Below, piece after piece: positions 17,035 through 25,607 of a stretch of DNA of 64,000 nt (within the stretch, counting starts at the first letter, position 1; each line of letters opens with the position of its first letter). This stretch comes from Ruminococcus sp. (GTDB lineage: Bacteria > Bacillota > Clostridia > Oscillospirales > Ruminococcaceae), in NCBI GenBank assembly GCA_017622925.1, contig JAGAQC010000004.1:25608-89607 (forward strand). The letters are read 5' to 3'. Made by a program: the position numbers and the translations under genes. The notes beneath the pieces are model-generated. The model searched no databases. It saw nothing but the letters and a program-made list of their open reading frames with translations, and was not told the origin of the DNA.

Positions 17035-20000
17035 TTAATCAACGGATTTCAGCGATTCAGCCATATTGATACGCTCCAGCTTTATTGCCATAAACAGGTT
17101 GACAATAAAATTAAAGGCAAAGGTCAGAAGAATGCTGTAAACATAGCTCATGGGCAGGATAATGGTGCTGAAATCCACTATATCCACCTTTATACAGGAG
17201 ATAACAAAGCTGTGAAGCGGAACTCCGAGAAGTATACCTGCAATTATACCCATAGCCGTAAGCGCAAGATTTTCTCTCAGTACATAAGCGGACGTTTCTC
17301 TGCGGAAAAAGCCGAGTACCTTGATAGTCGCTATTTCGCGTGTACGCTCGGTTATATTGATGTTTGTAAGATTATAAATAACGATAAACGCCAAAGCCGC
17401 CGCACATACTATTACAAGAAGTACAATATAGTCAAGACTGCTCATCATTTCCGCCATGCGTTCTTTGGTGTTCTCGAAAAGCTCTGCGGAAATTATATTT
17501 TTACTTCCTCTGAGTTCAGTCGTCAGCTTTGTGTGGTCGTCATTATCGGAGAAGTTCACAAACGCCTTGTTAAGTCCCATTTCCTCCCCTAACTGAGCTT
17601 CATAGGTCTCTTTTGAAATATACACGTAATTATATGCGTGATTTTCAAATACTCCCGTGACTTTAAGGTGCAGCTCACGCATATTCTCATCACGGAGGGT
17701 CATATCGTCCCCTGTCTTTACATTGTATCTCTCGGAAATGCTGTGACTTACAAGAGCCTCGCCAAGCTGCGGACTATCGAGAGGTTTACCCTTTTCATCG
17801 CGAAAACACATGAAAGAGCCGATTTTTTCAAAGTCCTCGGCAGCTTCAAGGTCAATACTTTTTACCCTGTTTCCGTAGAGCAGATTCCACGAACTGTGAC
17901 GGAGCATGAGAGAGCTTTCCGTCTTTTCGTCAAGAAGCGTGCGTACTGCGGAGGTTTTATCCGTTTCAAAGGTAACAGCGGCGTCTGCAATTTGTATCTG
18001 CTCGAATTGTATGTCCGCAAAGCCTGCAATAGAATCCTTTAAGCCGAAGCCCGTCAGCAAAAGAGCCATACAGCCGCCTATACCCACGATCATCATGAAA
18101 AAGCGTCCCTTGTAGCGAAAAATATTTCGCGCCGAGACCTTGTGAAGAAATTTCATTCTGTTCCAAATAAATGGAATGTATTCGAGAAGCACACGCTTTC
18201 CGGCTTTAGGCGATTTCGGTCTCATAAGACCTGCGGCTGTTTCCGAAAGCTCCGCGCGGCATGATACCCATGTAGTCCCGAGGGAGCATAAAAGAGAGGC
18301 AAAAACAACGATGACGGCAAGCTTCAGGTCAAAATAATACGGAATATCAAGCGGAATGTATATAAGCTTATAGGTCATCCAGATAATGGCAGGAAACAGA
18401 AACGTTCCCAATGCGAATCCGACAATACAGCCGATAAGTGAAGCCGAACCCGAGTAGAACATGAATTTTCCCATAACAGCCGCTTCGGAATATCCCAAAG
18501 CCTTGAACATTCCTATCTGAGTACGCTGTTCCTCGACCATTCTGCTCATAGTCGTCATACAGACCAAAGCCGCCACGAGAATGAAAAATATCGGGAAAAC
18601 CTTTGCCACCTGTGCGACTATTTCCGAATCGTTTTCAAAAAGCGCATATCCGATATTCGTGTTTCGGTCAAGGACGTATACGGAAGGACTTTTCAGATCG
18701 GCGATGTCCTGCTCCGCATCAGATATTTCCCGTTCTGCGTCGGCGATCCTTTCGTTAAATTCCGCAAGACCGCTTTTGTAATCGGCAAGTCCGTCGTTGT
18801 ATTCCGACAGACCGTCCTCATATTCGGCAAGACCGTCGTCGTACTCTTTTTTGCCGTTTTTCCACTTCTTCAAGCCGTCCTCATATTCTTTAACGCCTTT
18901 TTGAAGCTCGGCTTCGGCTTTTTCGTATTCCGAAAGACCTCGCTCATATTTATCCCTGCCCGATTCAAATTCGGCGCGTCCTGCTTCAAGCTCCGAGCGG
19001 CTTGCGTCAAGGACCGACTGCTGCGAATCAAGCTCGGCTTTTGCGGAATCAAGCTGCGACTTCGCCGTTTCAAGCTGTGCAAGACCGTCTTTAAGCTGAG
19101 ACTGCTGCTCGTCGGGCAGATAGTCAAGCATCGCAAGAAGTTCGCCGTATTGGCTGTAAAATGCGTTTTCCTCCGCTTCATACCCTGCAAGTCCCGTGTG
19201 GTATTCGTTCCATGCCGAATCAAGCTGTGATTGTCCCTCCGAAAGACTTGCTTCACCCTCAATGAGCTGTTTTTCACTTTCGTCAAGAGCGGCTTTCGAG
19301 CTGTCAAGGGTCTTTTTCGACTTTTCAAGCTCTTTTTTTCCGTCGTCTATTTTCTTTTTCGAGGCGTTCAATTCCTTTTCGCCCTCGTCAAGCTCCTTTT
19401 TGGCGGAATCAAGGTCTGATTTGGCTTCATTAAGCTTTTTTTCGGACTCGTCAAGTTCTTTCTGAGCATCGTCAAGCTCCTGCTTTCCTTCGGCGCGTTT
19501 TTCCTCAAGCTCGGCTTTACCGTCGGAAAGCTCCGCTTCCGCTTCGGCGATAACGTCATCGTAACGCTTATTCGCAGTCTCCTCCGCCAAGCGTTCCCAT
19601 TCCGATTTTTTCTCCTCGATAAAGCTGTCGTAATCGTCCGAATATATAAGCTTATCGTGGTCGAATCTGATAAATATCTCGGTATAGCTGTCCGTATTGA
19701 ACGCCGCCTCGGGAAGATACACAAATCCCGATACCGTGCCGTCACCGACTGAGGTAGTTCCTCTTTCGTGATTGATATAAAATGAAGACTCAACAAGCGC
19801 AGTAACGGTATAGACCGTTTCACCGAGGGTATCTGTGACGTTTTTGCTGTTTTCGCCGTGAACCTGTATCTTGTCGCCGATTTTCAGTCCTCTGTCGTTT
19901 TCTGCGGCGCATTCGTTTTCTTTTGTCGGCAGCTCTCCCTCAACCAACAGCAGATCGTTGATATTACGGGGCAGCATATGGGTTTTCATGACAAATTCAC

Positions 20001-20298
20001 GATTTCCCTTTTTGAAAAGCACGTCAAAACTGATACTGCCCTCTGCATAACGTACATCGGGCTGCTGTGAAAATTCTTTAACGCTGTCGTTGTCCCAGCC
20101 CAGAGTTGAGATTAATCGGTAGTCATAAAACTGATTTTCATCTAAAAATTTATCCATCATATTGACCATAGCAGGCGTGGTATCGCGAACTCCCGCAAAA
20201 AATCCCACTCCGAGGGCAATTATGGCAAGTATAGCTGTGAACCGACCGAACGTATGCTTTATCTCACGCAGGGCGGTTTTTCTCATAGAACGACCCAT
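17035..20298 (-). CDS. FtsX/MacB-like ABC exporter permease with very long coiled-coil ectodomain
   Basis: 1087 residues from ATG 20298 (GGTGA upstream; starts 5 nt after the ATPase stop; a GTG 12 nt further upstream is also possible). An N-terminal membrane segment (FTAILAIIALGVGFFAGV) is followed by an extracellular MacB-like domain, then roughly residues 245-555 of almost continuous coiled coil made of DxxKxELxExxxxL-type repeats, with later units resembling EYxDGLAEY. Two FtsX domains follow (TMs around 585-720 and again 960-1080), with a second extracellular domain between them. Such permeases work with an ATPase of the adjacent MacB/LolD type to move lipids, peptides or signals, or to transmit force to periplasmic partners. 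The coiled coil suggests a long stalk. The partner ATPase gene has an internal stop. Confidence 0.88.
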   Translation of the reverse strand: MGRSMRKTALREIKHTFGRFTAILAIIALGVGFFAGVRDTTPAMVNMMDKFLDENQFYDYRLISTLGWDNDSVKEFSQQPDVRYAEGSISFDVLFKKGNREFVMKTHMLPRNINDLLLVEGELPTKENECAAENDRGLKIGDKIQVHGENSKNVTDTLGETVYTVTALVESSFYINHERGTTSVGDGTVSGFVYLPEAAFNTDSYTEIFIRFDHDKLIYSDDYDSFIEEKKSEWERLAEETANKRYDDVIAEAEAELSDGKAELEEKRAEGKQELDDAQKELDESEKKLNEAKSDLDSAKKELDEGEKELNASKKKIDDGKKELEKSKKTLDSSKAALDESEKQLIEGEASLSEGQSQLDSAWNEYHTGLAGYEAEENAFYSQYGELLAMLDYLPDEQQSQLKDGLAQLETAKSQLDSAKAELDSQQSVLDASRSELEAGRAEFESGRDKYERGLSEYEKAEAELQKGVKEYEDGLKKWKNGKKEYDDGLAEYEDGLSEYNDGLADYKSGLAEFNERIADAEREISDAEQDIADLKSPSVYVLDRNTNIGYALFENDSEIVAQVAKVFPIFFILVAALVCMTTMSRMVEEQRTQIGMFKALGYSEAAVMGKFMFYSGSASLIGCIVGFALGTFLFPAIIWMTYKLIYIPLDIPYYFDLKLAVIVVFASLLCSLGTTWVSCRAELSETAAGLMRPKSPKAGKRVLLEYIPFIWNRMKFLHKVSARNIFRYKGRFFMMIVGIGGCMALLLTGFGLKDSIAGFADIQFEQIQIADAAVTFETDKTSAVRTLLDEKTESSLMLRHSSWNLLYGNRVKSIDLEAAEDFEKIGSFMCFRDEKGKPLDSPQLGEALVSHSISERYNVKTGDDMTLRDENMRELHLKVTGVFENHAYNYVYISKETYEAQLGEEMGLNKAFVNFSDNDDHTKLTTELRGSKNIISAELFENTKERMAEMMSSLDYIVLLVIVCAAALAFIVIYNLTNINITERTREIATIKVLGFFRRETSAYVLRENLALTAMGIIAGILLGVPLHSFVISCIKVDIVDFSTIILPMSYVYSILLTFAFNFIVNLFMAIKLERINMAESLKSVD

Positions 20299-20303
20299 AG
20301 CTG

Positions 20304-21008
20304 TCACCACTCGATGTCGGCAACGTCGGTTATACTGCCGTTCAATCTCATGTCCGAGACTTTTCCGCTTTTTACGGTGATTATCCTGTCAGCCATAGCG
20401 GAAAGCGCGGAGTTATGGGTTATAACTACAACGGTCATGCCTGTTTTTCTACAGGTGTCCTGCAAGAGCTTCAATACCGCCTTGCCCGTATTGTAATCCA
20501 AAGCTCCCGTTGGTTCATCACAAAGCAGAAGCTTTGGATTTTTTGCCAAGGCTCGCGCTATAGCCACTCGCTGCTGTTAGCCGCCCGAAAGCTGGGCAGG
20601 GAAATTCTTCATTCGTTCGGAAAGTCCCACCTGTTTCAGAACATCGGCGGCGTTCAGCGGATCGCGGCATATCTGCGCCGCCAATTCAACGTTTTCAAGG
20701 GCGGTAAGATTCTGCACAAGATTATAAAACTGAAACACAAACCCTACGTCGTATCGGCGATATGCGGTAAGCTGCCTTTTGGTCATCTTGGAAATATCCG
20801 TACCGTCCAGTACGGCGCTTCCGCTTGTGAGGGTATCCATTCCGCCGAGAATATTCAGAATAGTGGTTTTTCCTGCTCCTGACGCTCCCACGATAACGCA
20901 AAATTCGCCCTTGTTTATTTCAAAATCCACGCCGTTAAGCGCATTTATCTGTGTTTCTCCCATCTTGTATATTTTTTTAACGTTTTTAAATTCCACATAT
21001 GCAGCCAT
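20304..21008 (-). pseudogene. MacB/LolD-like ABC ATPase with in-frame TAA inside the signature motif
   Basis: Reading through one TAA (20577-20579), 234 codons encode a full ABC ATPase: Walker A GASGAGKTT, Q-loop VFQFYNLVQNLTALEN, signature LSGG[stop][10 protein letters not shown], Walker B LLLCDEPTGALD, switch His in VVITHNSALSAMADRII. The stop replaces exactly the Glu of LSGGEQQR and is one base from GAA. No frameshift or other damage is present, so this is either a very recent mutation, a base error, or readthrough. As annotated it would give a 143-residue N-terminal fragment; a GTG at 20567 could start a fragment but has no evident ribosome site. It is followed directly by the permease. 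Confidence 0.9.
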
Positions 21009-21035
21009 AAACCTCTCCTTTCTTACTTAACAAAC

Positions 21036-21059
21036 AAGGCACGACCCTGATCGTGCCTT
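21036..21059 (-). terminator. Terminator after the lipoprotein gene
   Basis: AAGGCACGA / TCGTGCCTT perfect 9-bp stem with a 6-nt loop, 25 nt past the lipoprotein stop; followed on the minus strand by GTTTGTTAAG, so the T run is short. It may attenuate transcription into the ABC genes. Confidence 0.65.
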
Positions 21060-21083
21060 GTGAAATTTTATCAATAATTATTT

Positions 21084-21710
21084 TTAAGATTTATAAGGGT
21101 CTTCGGCGTCCTTGTACTGATTCAACGCTCCGGCATGAGTAGCTATCATTTTCCAGCCGTCGCCCTTGACCTTTACAAAGCAGGCTGTTTCCTCACCCTC
21201 GGCAGAATCGGTTTTTCCCTCTGTCTTGTACTTGAATGTGACCTCGTAGCCTTCTTCAATTTCAAGATCGACCTTTATATCGTAATAGGTGTATTTATAG
21301 CAAAGCTCCGCAAAAAACAACTGCTGCTCCGTAAGAGGACGGTTGCTGACCTCCTCCATATAGGTAGCTTTCGGGTCTTCGCCGTAAGTCTCTTTCCAGT
21401 AATCCATTGTTGTCGTAATGTCGCCCTCTGTCTGTGTACGCAGTTCATCGTATTTTTCCGCATCTTTAAGCCCGTCTATGAATACCTGCGGCGTTATGGA
21501 CGCAATTACTTTGTCGGGATCGTTGTTATTGAAGCCGTCAAAATAGTCCGCAAACGGCTGAACTACCTCTGCGGCAACAGGCGTGTCACTCAGAGCCTCA
21601 GTTGCGATCTGACTTACTTCGCCCGATGACGAGGAGCTTTCTTTTTCGCCGCAGCCCCAAAGCATAAGCGAAAGTACGGACGCTATTACTGCCGTAATTT
21701 GTTTTTTCAT
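21084..21710 (-). CDS. Lipoprotein of unknown function
   Basis: 208 residues. N-terminal signal peptide with lipobox LMLWGC, then a Ser/Glu-rich spacer and a compact alpha/beta domain (about residues 45-205) with conserved-looking FADYFDGFNNNDPDKVIASI and a C-terminal TACFVKVKGDGWKMIATH, reminiscent of NTF2-like or DUF4878-like lipoproteins, but I cannot assign a family firmly. It is expected on the outer face of the membrane. It lies 10 nt downstream of radA on the same strand, so it may share that transcript. Confidence 0.7.
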   Translation of the reverse strand: MKKQITAVIASVLSLMLWGCGEKESSSSSGEVSQIATEALSDTPVAAEVVQPFADYFDGFNNNDPDKVIASITPQVFIDGLKDAEKYDELRTQTEGDITTTMDYWKETYGEDPKATYMEEVSNRPLTEQQLFFAELCYKYTYYDIKVDLEIEEGYEVTFKYKTEGKTDSAEGEETACFVKVKGDGWKMIATHAGALNQYKDAEDPYKS

Positions 21711-21720
21711 GTTCTTCTCC

Positions 21721-23082
21721 TTAAATCGCCCCGAACGCCTGTTTCAGCGTAGAGGCGGGTATTATTTCTATACTGTAGTCTTTCTGATCTATCGAGGAGG
21801 CGTTCTGCCTTGGAATTATTACCTTTGTAAATCCCATTCGTTCAGCCTCCCGTATCCTATGAGATACGTGAGAGACCGATCTCAACTCGCCGCCGAGACC
21901 TATTTCGCCGAAGGACAGCAGTTCATCGTCTATAGGCTTGTCCATTATGCCCGAATACAGAGCCATTGCAACGGGAAGATCGGCGGCAGGCTCGTCAAGA
22001 CGAAAACCGCCCACTATGTTCAAATAAATATCAAGACCGCCCATAAATATCCCCAGCCGCTTTTCAAGAACGGCAATAAGTATGCTCAGCCTGTTGAAAT
22101 CAAAGCCTGTAGCCATTCTTCGGGGGGCAGAATAACTCGTTTTCGCCGCAAGAGCCTGTACCTCCGCAAGTATGGGACGGCTGCCCTCCATTACACAAGC
22201 GACACAGTTTCCCGAAACATTCCTCGGTCTGCCCGAAAGAAGCGTCATCGAGGGATTTTCCACCTCCGCAAGACCCTTATCCAGCATTTCAAAAACGCCT
22301 ATTTCGTTTGTAGAGCCGAAACGGTTTTTCACCGCGCGGAGCAGACGATAGCTTTGATGACGCTCGCCCTCGAAATACAGAACGGCGTCCACGATATGCT
22401 CCATGACTTTAGGACCTGCGATCGCTCCGTCCTTATTGACATGCCCCACTATAATTATGGGTATCTCCTGTTTTTTTGCGGTGTGCATAAACAGGTTCGA
22501 GCATTCCCTCACCTGCGTAAGACTTCCCGGACTTGACGATATACGTGAAATACTCATGGTCTGTACCGAGTCGATAACGGCAATATCGGGCGAGCATGAG
22601 GAAATGGTTTCCGCAACAGCTTCGGCATCGGTCGCAGTAAGGATATAGAGGTTTTCCGTATCAACTCCAAGACGGTCGGCTCGGAGCTTTAGCTGCCTTG
22701 CGGACTCCTCGCCCGAAACGTACAGTACGGAATGCTCCTCCCCTAAAAATTGGCATATCTGCAAAAGCAGCGTACTTTTTCCTATGCCGGGTTCTCCGCC
22801 CAAAAGTACAAGAGAACCTTTGACAAGTCCGCCGCCGAGAACTCGGTTAAGCTCTCCTATGCCCGTATCGTAACGGACGTCCATGTCTGCGCCTATATCT
22901 TCAAGTTCGAGAATGCTGTCGGAAAGGTCGGGTATCGAACGCGAGGAGGACGCTGCGGAGGAAGCTTCGGAAAGCTCCTCCTCCAAAGTGTTCCACGCTC
23001 CGCAAGAGGGACATTTTCCGTTCCACTTAGGACTTTCGCCGCCGCATTGACTGCAAACGTAAATATATCTTGATTTAGCCAT
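21721..23082 (-). CDS. radA: DNA repair protein RadA (Sms)
   Basis: 453 residues, normal length. Four-Cys zinc finger at the N-terminus (CSQCGGESPKWNGKCPSCG), RecA-like ATPase core with Walker A GGEPGIGKSTLLLQ, the RadA-specific KNRFGSTNEIGVF motif near residue 253, and a C-terminal Lon-like domain (PAADLPVAMALYSG). RadA is a branch-migration helicase acting in recombination and, in some species, natural transformation. Its ATG comes one base after the stop of the upstream lipoprotein with no clear ribosome site of its own, so it is probably translationally coupled. Confidence 0.96.
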   Translation of the reverse strand: MAKSRYIYVCSQCGGESPKWNGKCPSCGAWNTLEEELSEASSAASSSRSIPDLSDSILELEDIGADMDVRYDTGIGELNRVLGGGLVKGSLVLLGGEPGIGKSTLLLQICQFLGEEHSVLYVSGEESARQLKLRADRLGVDTENLYILTATDAEAVAETISSCSPDIAVIDSVQTMSISRISSSPGSLTQVRECSNLFMHTAKKQEIPIIIVGHVNKDGAIAGPKVMEHIVDAVLYFEGERHQSYRLLRAVKNRFGSTNEIGVFEMLDKGLAEVENPSMTLLSGRPRNVSGNCVACVMEGSRPILAEVQALAAKTSYSAPRRMATGFDFNRLSILIAVLEKRLGIFMGGLDIYLNIVGGFRLDEPAADLPVAMALYSGIMDKPIDDELLSFGEIGLGGELRSVSHVSHRIREAERMGFTKVIIPRQNASSIDQKDYSIEIIPASTLKQAFGAI

Positions 23083-23083
23083 A

Positions 23084-24145
23084 TCAGTTAAATACAGCTA
23101 AAACGCTGTTTTCGTTCAAAAGATGCTTTCTTCCGACCAATGCGATGCTGTCGGATTCAACGTAGTCATTAGACGAGAAAGAGGTATTGGCGATGCTCCA
23201 GTATTTCTTTCCGTCTTCTTTGTCTGCAAAGAAAACATAGTTTTTTGTGTCGAAGCTCATAACGCCTGACGCGCCGTACTTACCGTCCATCTCAACAAGA
23301 TTGCCGTCCGAAAAATAATACACCGAGCATTCAGCTTCGGGATTTGAGCCGTCTGAAATTATCAGCTCGGGAACTTTATCGCCGTTCAGGTCGCAAAGGT
23401 CAAAGGCAGGGTCTGTTCCGTCCTCCGCGGTAAGCTGCATGACCTCGGTAAGCTTATCCGTGCAAAGGGATTTCTGTTCGGGACTTATTACCGCCTGCCA
23501 GCTTTCCGAACAGCGCAGAGCGTATTTAATAACGCTGTCTCCGAAAGTATAGCGTCTGCCTGCATCGAGACATTTCAGCTCCGCATAGGGCGCAAGAGCC
23601 GCCTCGTATTCGGGCAGGGACGCATCTTCGCCGTTTATTTCGTGATAAATTTCCGCGCCCAAAGAGGCTGAATCCATATTGTCGCTGTATGTCAGGACAG
23701 TATCGAACGCTCCGTTGAGGTGGGAAATAATATTGCCGATCACAAAGCCGCTTCCCTGATATTCGTTTTTCATCATATTGTTTTCGGGACAATAGGAGAC
23801 AATTCCGCAGAAGCCCGTTTCGCCTATCTCCGAAAGCTCCTCGTTGTCATAGGTATAAACAGTGCATTTTGCCGTCGATTCGGAATTAGGGGAAATAATA
23901 AGCTCGGGAGAACCGTCGCCCGTTATATCGAAAATGTCAAACGCCGAATTATCGGAAAAAAGCTCGGAGCCTTTAAATTCCGTCAGTTTGCTTTCATAAG
24001 CGTCCTGCCAGCCGAAAGAAACGCTTTCGGGGTCGGTTTTTTTGAATATCGTATTTCCCGAAGAATCCGCTCCCGCTTTGGAGCAGCCTGTCAGTGCGGC
24101 GGATACGGCGGCTGTGAGTAGAAATAGTCTGCTAATTTTTTTCAA
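23084..24145 (-). CDS. Lipoprotein with VCBS/FG-GAP-like repeats
   Basis: 353 residues from a TTG start preceded by GGAGGGA. Lipobox ALTGC. Two copies of a DxTGDGxPELIIS motif (FDITGDGSPELIISP near residue 74 and CDLNGDKVPELIISD near 250) mark two related domains of about 130 residues, each followed by an SVYYF/TVYTY strand and a GVxSF/GIVSY strand. These look like calcium-binding beta-propeller-type blades found in many Ruminococcus surface proteins. Function unknown. It is first in the lipoprotein-radA unit and has a long structured leader. Confidence 0.75.
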   Translation of the reverse strand: MKKISRLFLLTAAVSAALTGCSKAGADSSGNTIFKKTDPESVSFGWQDAYESKLTEFKGSELFSDNSAFDIFDITGDGSPELIISPNSESTAKCTVYTYDNEELSEIGETGFCGIVSYCPENNMMKNEYQGSGFVIGNIISHLNGAFDTVLTYSDNMDSASLGAEIYHEINGEDASLPEYEAALAPYAELKCLDAGRRYTFGDSVIKYALRCSESWQAVISPEQKSLCTDKLTEVMQLTAEDGTDPAFDLCDLNGDKVPELIISDGSNPEAECSVYYFSDGNLVEMDGKYGASGVMSFDTKNYVFFADKEDGKKYWSIANTSFSSNDYVESDSIALVGRKHLLNENSVLAVFN

Positions 24146-24172
24146 AGAAAAATCCCTCCAGTTGTCAAGGCG

Positions 24173-24262
24173 GCAGCATTATTCTTTTCACGGGTGAGTC
24201 GAGTACGTTTTTAATGCTGCGGCAAAGTCCGACATGATTTCAAGCAAGAGATCATGAAAACT
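24173..24262 (-). promoter_or_regulatory. Structured leader upstream of the lipoprotein-radA genes
   Basis: Between the promoter at 24291-24319 and the TTG start, the minus-strand transcript can form CATGAT...ATCATG (about 24238-24262) and GCAGCATTA...TAATGCTGC (24173-24220). I recognise no known riboswitch. Regulation by this leader is inference. Confidence 0.35.
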
Positions 24263-24290
24263 CTTACATATAAATAATATGCTAATTTAT

Positions 24291-24319
24291 ATTGTACCAT
24301 GAACGGCACTTTATGTCAA
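24291..24319 (-). promoter_or_regulatory. Promoter of the lipoprotein-radA unit
   Basis: Minus-strand TTGACA (24314-24319), 17-nt spacer, TACAAT (24291-24296). A near-consensus match. Confidence 0.65.
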
Positions 24320-24420
24320 GACAGCGAATTGCTGATAAAATATTGTGGATTCTGTTATTTTTTGGTCTAATTTCAGAGATTTTCACATACTATTCACAAG
24401 CAGATAATTAGGAGGATATT

Positions 24421-24735
24421 ATGAACGAAGAAATTGTTAATATTATTGAAGAAAACGCAGTATCGGAGGAACTCCATCCCGAGGACAGCACGGAGAACCT
24501 GAGAGAAGAAAACTTCCGAAGAAAAAAAGAGGGCAGGCTCGAAGATACCGCCGCAGTTCAGGCGGCAGTCTGCCTGATACTTTCGATCGGGATCGTACTT
24601 CTTAACGTTTGGAAGCCCGACATGGCAGGCGACCTTTTTAACATGGTGAAAAGCCTTTCCGTATCCGAAAAGCCGCTTTTTGAGAATCCCATAAATACGC
24701 TTATCGAATTTATCAGTGAATTATGCCGAAAATAA
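24421..24735 (+). CDS. Small single-pass membrane protein paired with M50 protease
   Basis: 104 residues. A charged, Glu-rich N-terminus of about 43 residues, one hydrophobic segment (AAVQAAVCLILSIGIVLLNVW, about 47-67), then a short tail. AGGAGG precedes the ATG. Its last 13 nt overlap the start of the M50 protease gene, so the two are coupled. In sporulating Firmicutes the SpoIVFB protease is paired with a membrane regulator (SpoIVFA) encoded just upstream; this protein has a comparable position but lacks an M23 domain, so the comparison rests on context alone. I recognise no family. Confidence 0.65.
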   Translation: MNEEIVNIIEENAVSEELHPEDSTENLREENFRRKKEGRLEDTAAVQAAVCLILSIGIVLLNVWKPDMAGDLFNMVKSLSVSEKPLFENPINTLIEFISELCRK

Positions 24736-25211
24736 ACATAAAATTCTCATTTCTGCTTTTTAATGCGCTGATGTTCATGTTCAGAGAAAGCCGCCTTATA
24801 CTGGGGTTTTACATCGCATGTCTTATACATGAAGCAGGGCATATCATAGCGGTACGTCTGACAGGCGGAGAGGTACACCGAATTGATTTTAGCTGGACAG
24901 GTATAAAAATGACTGCTTCTCCGCCATGTTCCCTAAAAGCCGGAATACTCGTGCAGCTCAGCGGTCCTGCGGCGAACCTGCTGACCTTTCTTATACTTAT
25001 TTTATCAGGAAATACAGGGTATCTTGCGTTATTCAGCCTTGCGGAGGGACTTTTCAACCTTTTGCCGTACAGCTTTCTCGACGGCGGCGCTGCTCTCGAT
25101 ATGATCGCGGAGGGCGCGGCAAACGAGCCGTTGCTGCGTAAGATATACACTACTCTGAGGATAACCGTCACGGCAGCGATAGCGGCATTTCTCATCTTCG
25201 GCTTACTTTAG
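24723..25211 (+). CDS. Site-2-type M50 intramembrane metalloprotease (SpoIVFB-like)
   Basis: 162 residues, shorter than most site-2 proteases. The zinc motif HEAGH lies at about residues 37-41 inside a hydrophobic segment (ACLIHEAGHIIAV), and the second zinc ligand is in YSFLDGGAALD near 120. Four or so membrane segments. No PDZ or CBS domain. Such minimal enzymes cleave membrane-bound regulators; SpoIVFB releases sigma-K in Bacillus. Here the substrate is unknown. Translation is coupled to the upstream small membrane protein, and the stop codon adjoins a hairpin derived from a repeat element. Confidence 0.82.
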   Translation: MPKINIKFSFLLFNALMFMFRESRLILGFYIACLIHEAGHIIAVRLTGGEVHRIDFSWTGIKMTASPPCSLKAGILVQLSGPAANLLTFLILILSGNTGYLALFSLAEGLFNLLPYSFLDGGAALDMIAEGAANEPLLRKIYTTLRITVTAAIAAFLIFGLL

Positions 25212-25243
25212 GCAACACCGCACAGAGATTGTGCGGTGTTACC
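25211..25243. repeat. Short hairpin, probable deletion form of palindrome C
   Basis: GGCAACACCGCACA... forms a hairpin with ...TGTGCGGTGTTACC immediately at the M50 stop codon. Its first 26 nt are identical to the left end of the 180-bp palindrome at 41866-42045, so it looks like both ends of that element joined without the middle. It could act as a weak terminator. Confidence 0.7.
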
Positions 25244-25377
25244 TTTACTCGCCGTATAATATTTAATAAAATAACAAATAATAATGTCACGGAAATCAAT
25301 TGTAAGGTTTACAGTAAATTTATACAGAGGATTTTGTTATCCTATACTTTTTGTTAAAGAGGTAACTTTTGGTGTCA

Positions 25378-25520
25378 ATTCTCGTGAATTGGACTGTGGA
25401 AATCATGGAAACTAACAGCATCATGCAGATTCTGAGATTTCCACAGCCCAATTCGCGACAACAGAGATTCCAAAGGGGTCACCCCTTTGGCAGGGGGTGC
25501 AGGGGGACAGCGTCCCCCTG
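25378..25520 (+). repeat. Double-hairpin repeat module, copy 1, with its own upstream inverted repeat
   Basis: A perfect 21-nt palindrome (25470-25490; CCAAAGGGG...CCCCTTTGG) is followed by a 9-bp stem CAGGGGGAC/GTCCCCCTG (25500-25520). The stretch 25462-25498 is essentially identical to 30908-30944. Upstream lies a long inverted repeat (25381-25404 with 25436-25459) whose sequence is unrelated to that of copy 2. No coding frame. The rest of the gene-free region 25244-25700 holds the promoter described next and otherwise nothing recognisable. Confidence 0.75.
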
Positions 25521-25578
25521 CGTAAGTTTCCCGTAAAAACTTTAAAAATTGATTTTCGTGTAAAAATGTGTTCGCTTA

Positions 25579-25607
25579 TTGACAAAACTGTGAAAATGTG
25601 GTACAAT
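25579..25607 (+). promoter_or_regulatory. Promoter of the GGDEF/EAL operon
   Basis: TTGACA (25579-25584), 17-nt spacer, TACAAT (25602-25607), about 90 nt upstream of the first gene. Confidence 0.65.

Noticed and set aside
18580-19600. Opposite-strand frames within the coiled-coil permease
   Set aside because: Produced by the repetitive Lys/Glu/Leu codons; no start sites or domains.
20304-20567. Separate gene starting at GTG 20567 for the C-terminal half of the ABC ATPase
   Set aside because: No ribosome site, and it would lack Walker A; better explained as the remainder of one interrupted gene.
20577-20579. Selenocysteine or pyrrolysine recoding at the ATPase internal stop
   Set aside because: The codon is TAA, whereas those recodings use TGA and TAG, and the residue lost is a conserved Glu.
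21709-22536. Open frame of 275 codons opposite radA
   Set aside because: It is antisense to a conserved RadA and reads as low-complexity basic/aromatic sequence.
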